Source of the DNA: Ureibacillus terrenus
Lineage (GTDB): Bacteria; Bacillota; Bacilli; Bacillales_A; Planococcaceae
DNA: 64,000 nucleotides
NCBI RefSeq assembly: GCF_006569205.1
Contig: NZ_VIGD01000006.1
Span: 1 to 64,000, forward strand
Reading direction: 5' to 3'
Part shown: one piece after another, positions 60,890 through 64,000 of the stretch
Layout of the letters: the number at the start of each line of letters is the position of its first letter
Position numbering within the stretch: position 1 is the first letter of the stretch
Translations under genes and position numbers: made by a program
Notes under the pieces: generated by a model
What the model was told of the DNA's origin: nothing
The model's database searches: none
Seen by the model: the letters and a program-made list of their open reading frames with translations, nothing else

Positions 60890-61813
60890 CTAACTGCCCC
60901 GCTTGTTCTTGGCCAGATATCGTTTATACATGGTAGCATTCAGCATTCCGCCAAAGATTAAAATCATGCCGGTAAAATACAGCCAGAGCAATAAAATGAT
61001 GACGCTTGCAATGCTTCCGTAGGTTGATGTAAAGTTACCGAAATTCTTTACATAAAAAGAGAAACCATAAATCAATATTACCCATGAAACGGTGGAAAAC
61101 AACGCTCCCAGAAGAACGGTCCTTATAGGCACTTTCGGTTGTGTATATGGGATTAGCCAAAACAACAATAGCAATACAATAAAAATGAGAAGCGGCGGCA
61201 AAATCCATTGAACATAATTCCAAAAAACCACAAAGGATGCCCCCACTCCTAAAAAATCAAACAACTGATACATATATCGTTGTCCAAAAATCGGAACCAA
61301 CAATGCGAGCAATAGCACGAGGATAAGTAATACCGTGAAAACCAATGACCAGCCCCGATTGATGATTCCCATCTTCGGCTCCGTTTCGTACGCTTCATTC
61401 AACGTCTTTAAAATTGCGTTCATCCCCTGCGAAGCCGCCCAAAGGGTACCGATAATCCCGATCGACAAAGGACCGCCGCCATTGTAAGTCGTCAATATTT
61501 CCACAATCGTTCCCCGTGTCAACAGAAATACTTCTGTAGGCACAATGGTTTGCATGAAACGAAATACATGTTCCTGATTAATGTTCAAATAAGGGAGGAT
61601 GGAAACAATCACTAACAATAGCGGAAAGAAAGATAATAAAAAGAAATAAGCCAGTTGCGCTCCCTTTCCGGAAACATCCACTTTCCATATCCGAATGATT
61701 AAATCTTGGACAAATCCTTTGAACGTGGTTACGTTTATGGTTGATTCATCCGGTTTGAAAAAGGATTGAATTCTCGAAATCCACTTTATTTGGGGAATTT
61801 TCGTATTGTCCAA
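60890..61813 (-). CDS. yfkH: YihY/BrkB family membrane protein (YfkH)
   Basis: A 307-residue protein with about six membrane segments. Family motifs are KGAQLAYFFLLSFFPLLLVI, GTLWAASQGMNAILKTLNEAYE and TYGSIASVIILLLWLYFTGMILIFGG. The YihY family was once thought to be RNase BN, which is no longer accepted; function is unknown. The start is TTG at 61813 with a rather distant AAGGGAAGTG. It follows the YtxH-like gene by 18 bases on the same strand and is near yfkK, as in B. subtilis. Confidence 0.88.
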   Translation of the reverse strand: MDNTKIPQIKWISRIQSFFKPDESTINVTTFKGFVQDLIIRIWKVDVSGKGAQLAYFFLLSFFPLLLVIVSILPYLNINQEHVFRFMQTIVPTEVFLLTRGTIVEILTTYNGGGPLSIGIIGTLWAASQGMNAILKTLNEAYETEPKMGIINRGWSLVFTVLLILVLLLALLVPIFGQRYMYQLFDFLGVGASFVVFWNYVQWILPPLLIFIVLLLLFWLIPYTQPKVPIRTVLLGALFSTVSWVILIYGFSFYVKNFGNFTSTYGSIASVIILLLWLYFTGMILIFGGMLNATMYKRYLAKNKRGS

Positions 61814-61831
61814 ACGCTAGTTCACTTCCCT

Positions 61832-62173
61832 TCATTCCCCCTGATATGATTTTTCTTCATTGGATGAAAAAACTTCTTTTGTATCCTGTACAATCTCCTG
61901 CACTGCTCCAGGGATTCCTTTTACTTCATCCAATTTTTCCATAATGAAATTGACATTATCCTTTGTATCCTCATACAATTTCTGCATTTTTTCGATTTTT
62001 TCATTTACCAATTGCTGCAATTCGCTCCGGTTTTTCGCATAATAAATAACCTTGTTCTTTGTTTTTTTCAGTTTTTCCACCGTCTGTTCCCTTGTCGTGC
62101 GATCCAACATGCTCACTGCCGCCCCAACCAATGCTCCAATCACAACGCCTTTGCACAATTTACTCTCGCTCAT
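61832..62173 (-). CDS. YtxH domain-containing protein
   Basis: A 113-residue protein. The N-terminal hydrophobic glycine/alanine segment (KGVVIGALVGAAVSMLD) is a single membrane anchor, followed by a long charged helix with coiled-coil character. This is the YtxH-like general-stress/envelope protein layout. It probably shares a transcript with yfkH. Function unknown. Confidence 0.75.
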   Translation of the reverse strand: MSESKLCKGVVIGALVGAAVSMLDRTTREQTVEKLKKTKNKVIYYAKNRSELQQLVNEKIEKMQKLYEDTKDNVNFIMEKLDEVKGIPGAVQEIVQDTKEVFSSNEEKSYQGE

Positions 62174-62271
62174 GACCCTACTCCTCCTGTCGATCCTTGT
62201 AAATAATTTCTAATCATATTCTATAAGAACTTTTCATCTTTTAAAAGCAAAGACAAATGCATGGAATTCAC

Positions 62272-62300
62272 TTGACAACAATGGATTGAAATGAAATGAT
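62272..62300 (+). promoter_or_regulatory. Probable yfkK promoter
   Basis: Perfect -35 TTGACA (62272-62277), 17-base spacer, weak -10 AATGAT (62295-62300). Confidence 0.4.
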
Positions 62301-62333
62301 GATACAAAGTTCAAAGAAAGGTGGAAAATGAAT

Positions 62334-62555
62334 ATGAATTTGTCTACGCCTTCTAAAGATAATTTGGCGTATATGATAGAAAAAATTAAAGAAAAATTAA
62401 AAATGGTGAATACAAACGTATTGCGTCCTGATGATTTTTCAGAATCCGATTATCAAGCTTTATACGATATATATGAATGGATTATGAAGCGCGATACTTT
62501 CAGTCCAAGCGAAATACAGGCCATCGTTTCCGAGCTGGGTTCCCTCCGCAAATGA
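62334..62555 (+). CDS. yfkK: DUF1128 family protein (UPF0435, YfkK)
   Basis: A 73-residue soluble helical protein. It has KDNLAYMIEKIKEKLKMVN, LRPDDF and TFSPSEIQAIVSELGSLRK, matching B. subtilis YfkK in length and in the closing motif. Two ATGs are possible, 62328 and 62334; the second is 9 bases from AAAGGTGG and is preferred. Function unknown. Confidence 0.88.
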   Translation: MNLSTPSKDNLAYMIEKIKEKLKMVNTNVLRPDDFSESDYQALYDIYEWIMKRDTFSPSEIQAIVSELGSLRK

Positions 62556-62646
62556 GCCTGATTTCGATTACTACCGCATACTTTTTCCTAATTTATGCAC
62601 CATTATTCAAAAAATGTGGAATCCTCAATGATTATCCAAAAGCTTA

Positions 62647-62679
62647 CAAAAAGGAGCGCCCCATGATGGGACGCTCCTC
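62647..62679. terminator. Terminator of motB (and yfkK)
   Basis: AGGAGCG pairs with CGCTCCT, with CCCATGATGGG as a self-pairing inner part; on the minus strand TTTTTG follows. Confidence 0.8.
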
Positions 62680-62687
62680 TTTGTTGC

Positions 62688-63464
62688 TTATTCGGAAGTT
62701 GTCCGGGATGATTCCGTATTGTCTTTTACTGTTTGCTGAATTAAAACTTCTACCCGGCGATTTTGCGCCCTTCCTTCGGCGGTATCATTCGATGCAATCG
62801 GGTTGTATTCCCCATATCCTTTTGCGCTAAAATATTTCGGATCCAAATCCGGGTTCGAATCGATCAGCAACTTCAGGAAATTGACCGCCCTCATTACAGA
62901 CAGTTCCCAATTCGACCTGAATTCGGGGGTGTTTTGGGGTACATTATCCGTATGTCCCGTCACGACGATATAACGCGGAGGATCAAGATCTAAAATCCGC
63001 GATAGCTTCTGGGCGATGGGGATATTTTCGGGCTTTATATCCGCTTTTCCAGGATCGAACAAAATGCTGTCACGTATTGTCAGAAGCAAGCCTTCATTTG
63101 TCATTTTCGTTGAAAAGGTATCTTCCAATTCATTGACAGCAATAAAGCCGTCAATATCTTTTTGGATTTGTTTCAATTGCGCCTGATCTGCCAAATAAGC
63201 TTTTTGCTCGGGCGTTATCCCGCCAGGCATCGGTTCTCGACTATCAACCATTGAAGTATCATGCATGAAGCCGACTCCTCCGCTAAAAATTTCGCTGAAC
63301 ACCTGTGACATCTTTTCCAGTTTTTCCTGGTCAATGGTGCTGGACGCGAACAAAACAATGAACAATGCCAACAGCAGCGTCATCAAATCCGAATAGGGCA
63401 ACAGCCATGAATCATTAATTTCCGTTTTTTTGGCATTCTTTTTATTTTTCTTTGCCAAGGCCAT
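62688..63464 (-). CDS. motB: Flagellar motor protein MotB
   Basis: A 258-residue stator protein. After a basic N-terminus comes one membrane helix, SWLLPYSDLMTLLLALFIVLFASS, whose Asp is the ion-binding residue. A plug/linker follows, then the OmpA-like peptidoglycan-binding domain (about 140-245) with YIVVTGHTDNVPQ, SAKGYGEYNPIASN and RAQNRRVEV. Start 63464 (ATG) or 63458 (TTG, giving MAKKNKK as in other MotB) cannot be separated; both lie inside motA. Whether it is proton- or sodium-driven (MotS) is not decidable by eye. Confidence 0.92.
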   Translation of the reverse strand: MALAKKNKKNAKKTEINDSWLLPYSDLMTLLLALFIVLFASSTIDQEKLEKMSQVFSEIFSGGVGFMHDTSMVDSREPMPGGITPEQKAYLADQAQLKQIQKDIDGFIAVNELEDTFSTKMTNEGLLLTIRDSILFDPGKADIKPENIPIAQKLSRILDLDPPRYIVVTGHTDNVPQNTPEFRSNWELSVMRAVNFLKLLIDSNPDLDPKYFSAKGYGEYNPIASNDTAEGRAQNRRVEVLIQQTVKDNTESSRTTSE

Positions 63465-64000
63465 CAGCCCCGCTTTCAAAAATTTGTCTCCGTTCTTCTT
63501 CCGTCAAATAGGAAGCCAATTTTTGCTCAATAATACGTGGAGCTTCGCCTTCCAATACAGATAAAATACCTTCGATCATTAAACGTTTTTGTCTTGCTTC
63601 GATAACGGATTTGCGTCTTAATTTATTGGCAAATGGATGCCATAGCACATAACCTGTGAAAATCCCCAACAATGTTGCTACGAAGGCGGATGAAACTGCA
63701 TAACCAAGATTATCTATATTATTCAAATCACCCAATGCTGCAATCAGGCCGACAACCGCACCAAGCACTCCGAGCGTCGGTGCATATGTACCCGCTTGGG
63801 AAAAAATTTGGGCGCCGCTTTCATGGCGTTCTTCCATCGCTTCCACTTCTTCATTTAACACGTCGCGTATGTAATCTGCGCTTTGGCCATCGATCGCAAG
63901 GGTTAATCCGTTTCTTAAAAAAGGATCTTCGATTTCTTGCGCCTCGCTTTCCAATGCAAGAAGACCTTCACGACGGGCCAGATCTGCCCATTTTGAAAAC
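63442..64000 (-). CDS. motA: Flagellar motor protein MotA (partial, runs off right edge)
   Basis: The C-terminal 185 residues of a MotA/TolQ/ExbB-type stator subunit. The frame is open to the edge (FSKWADLARREGLLALESEA lies upstream of the first internal ATG). Membrane helices 3 and 4 are in AGTYAPTLGVLGAVVGLIAAL and VSSAFVATLLGIFTGYVLWHP, and the cytoplasmic tail has ARQKRLMIEGILSVLEGEAP. The missing N-terminus carries the first two helices. It overlaps motB, as is usual for the pair. Confidence 0.93.
   Translation of the reverse strand, partial: FSKWADLARREGLLALESEAQEIEDPFLRNGLTLAIDGQSADYIRDVLNEEVEAMEERHESGAQIFSQAGTYAPTLGVLGAVVGLIAALGDLNNIDNLGYAVSSAFVATLLGIFTGYVLWHPFANKLRRKSVIEARQKRLMIEGILSVLEGEAPRIIEQKLASYLTEEERRQIFESGADGLGKEK

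Noticed and set aside
62477-62830. 117-codon open frame on the plus strand
   Set aside because: Runs out of yfkK in another frame, through the terminator hairpin and antisense to motB.
1-64000. CRISPR arrays, insertion sequences, prophage genes, tRNA genes
   Set aside because: No spaced direct-repeat array, transposase or integrase-like protein, terminal inverted repeats or cloverleaf with a T-arm motif was found.

Overview
The window is chromosomal DNA of a spore-forming, motile member of the Bacillales. The evidence is the 16S rRNA start, Bacillus-type promoters and Shine-Dalgarno sites, a small acid-soluble spore protein-like gene, the spore-cortex deacetylase pdaA, and blocks whose gene order follows Bacillus subtilis (ygxA-ygzB-perR-bcp-hemL/gsaB-ygaE; ygaD-ygaC-spore protein-mutY-yfhP-yfhJ-yfhH-recX; yfkH/yfkK). 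The 16S 5' segment (GGTTAGCGGCGGACGGGTG after the first variable helix) resembles Planococcaceae such as Ureibacillus; that placement is inference from about 115 bases.

Layout. 0-6.8 kb: the 5' end of an rrn operon (minus strand) with tandem promoters, ygxA, ygzB, the peroxide regulator perR with its own PerR box, a D-2-hydroxyacid dehydrogenase, bcp, hemL/gsaB and ygaE. 6.9-13.8 kb: a block set between ygaE and ygaD, with a UDP-sugar 2-epimerase, a glycosyltransferase, a Crp/Fnr regulator, a NitT/TauT-type ABC transporter and a cysteine synthase. 13.8-25.6 kb: ygaD, ygaC, a spore protein, mutY, yfhP, yfhJHG(recX), pdaA, a riboflavin operon ribE-ribBA-ribH behind an FMN riboswitch, and rlmCD. 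26-37 kb: an OFA-family transporter and a surface-polysaccharide region whose enzymes, with the 6.9 kb epimerase, match the five steps to UDP-2,3-diacetamido-2,3-dideoxymannuronic acid, plus four glycosyltransferases. 37-42 kb: a GntR/DUF1648 pair, the alternative spermidine pathway (carboxynorspermidine synthase and decarboxylase), a candidate small RNA and an SE1561-family protein.

42.4-58.6 kb is a sulfur-salvage region. One operon joins a cysteine synthase, a MetNIQ importer with two binding proteins, and two flavin oxidoreductases of the sulfur-acquisition type. A facing set (N-acetyltransferase, glutaredoxin-like protein, two flavin monooxygenases, M20 amidohydrolase, LysR regulator) corresponds to the B. 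subtilis ytm/ytn genes for S-modified cysteine breakdown. A class I fumarase diverges from the LysR gene, and the cystine symporter gene tcyP follows with an apparent N-terminal frameshift.

58.7-64 kb holds a PfeT-type metal-efflux ATPase with PerR and Fur boxes, yfkH, a YtxH protein, yfkK, and motB-motA, with motA running off the right edge. No tRNA gene, CRISPR array, insertion sequence or prophage was seen.
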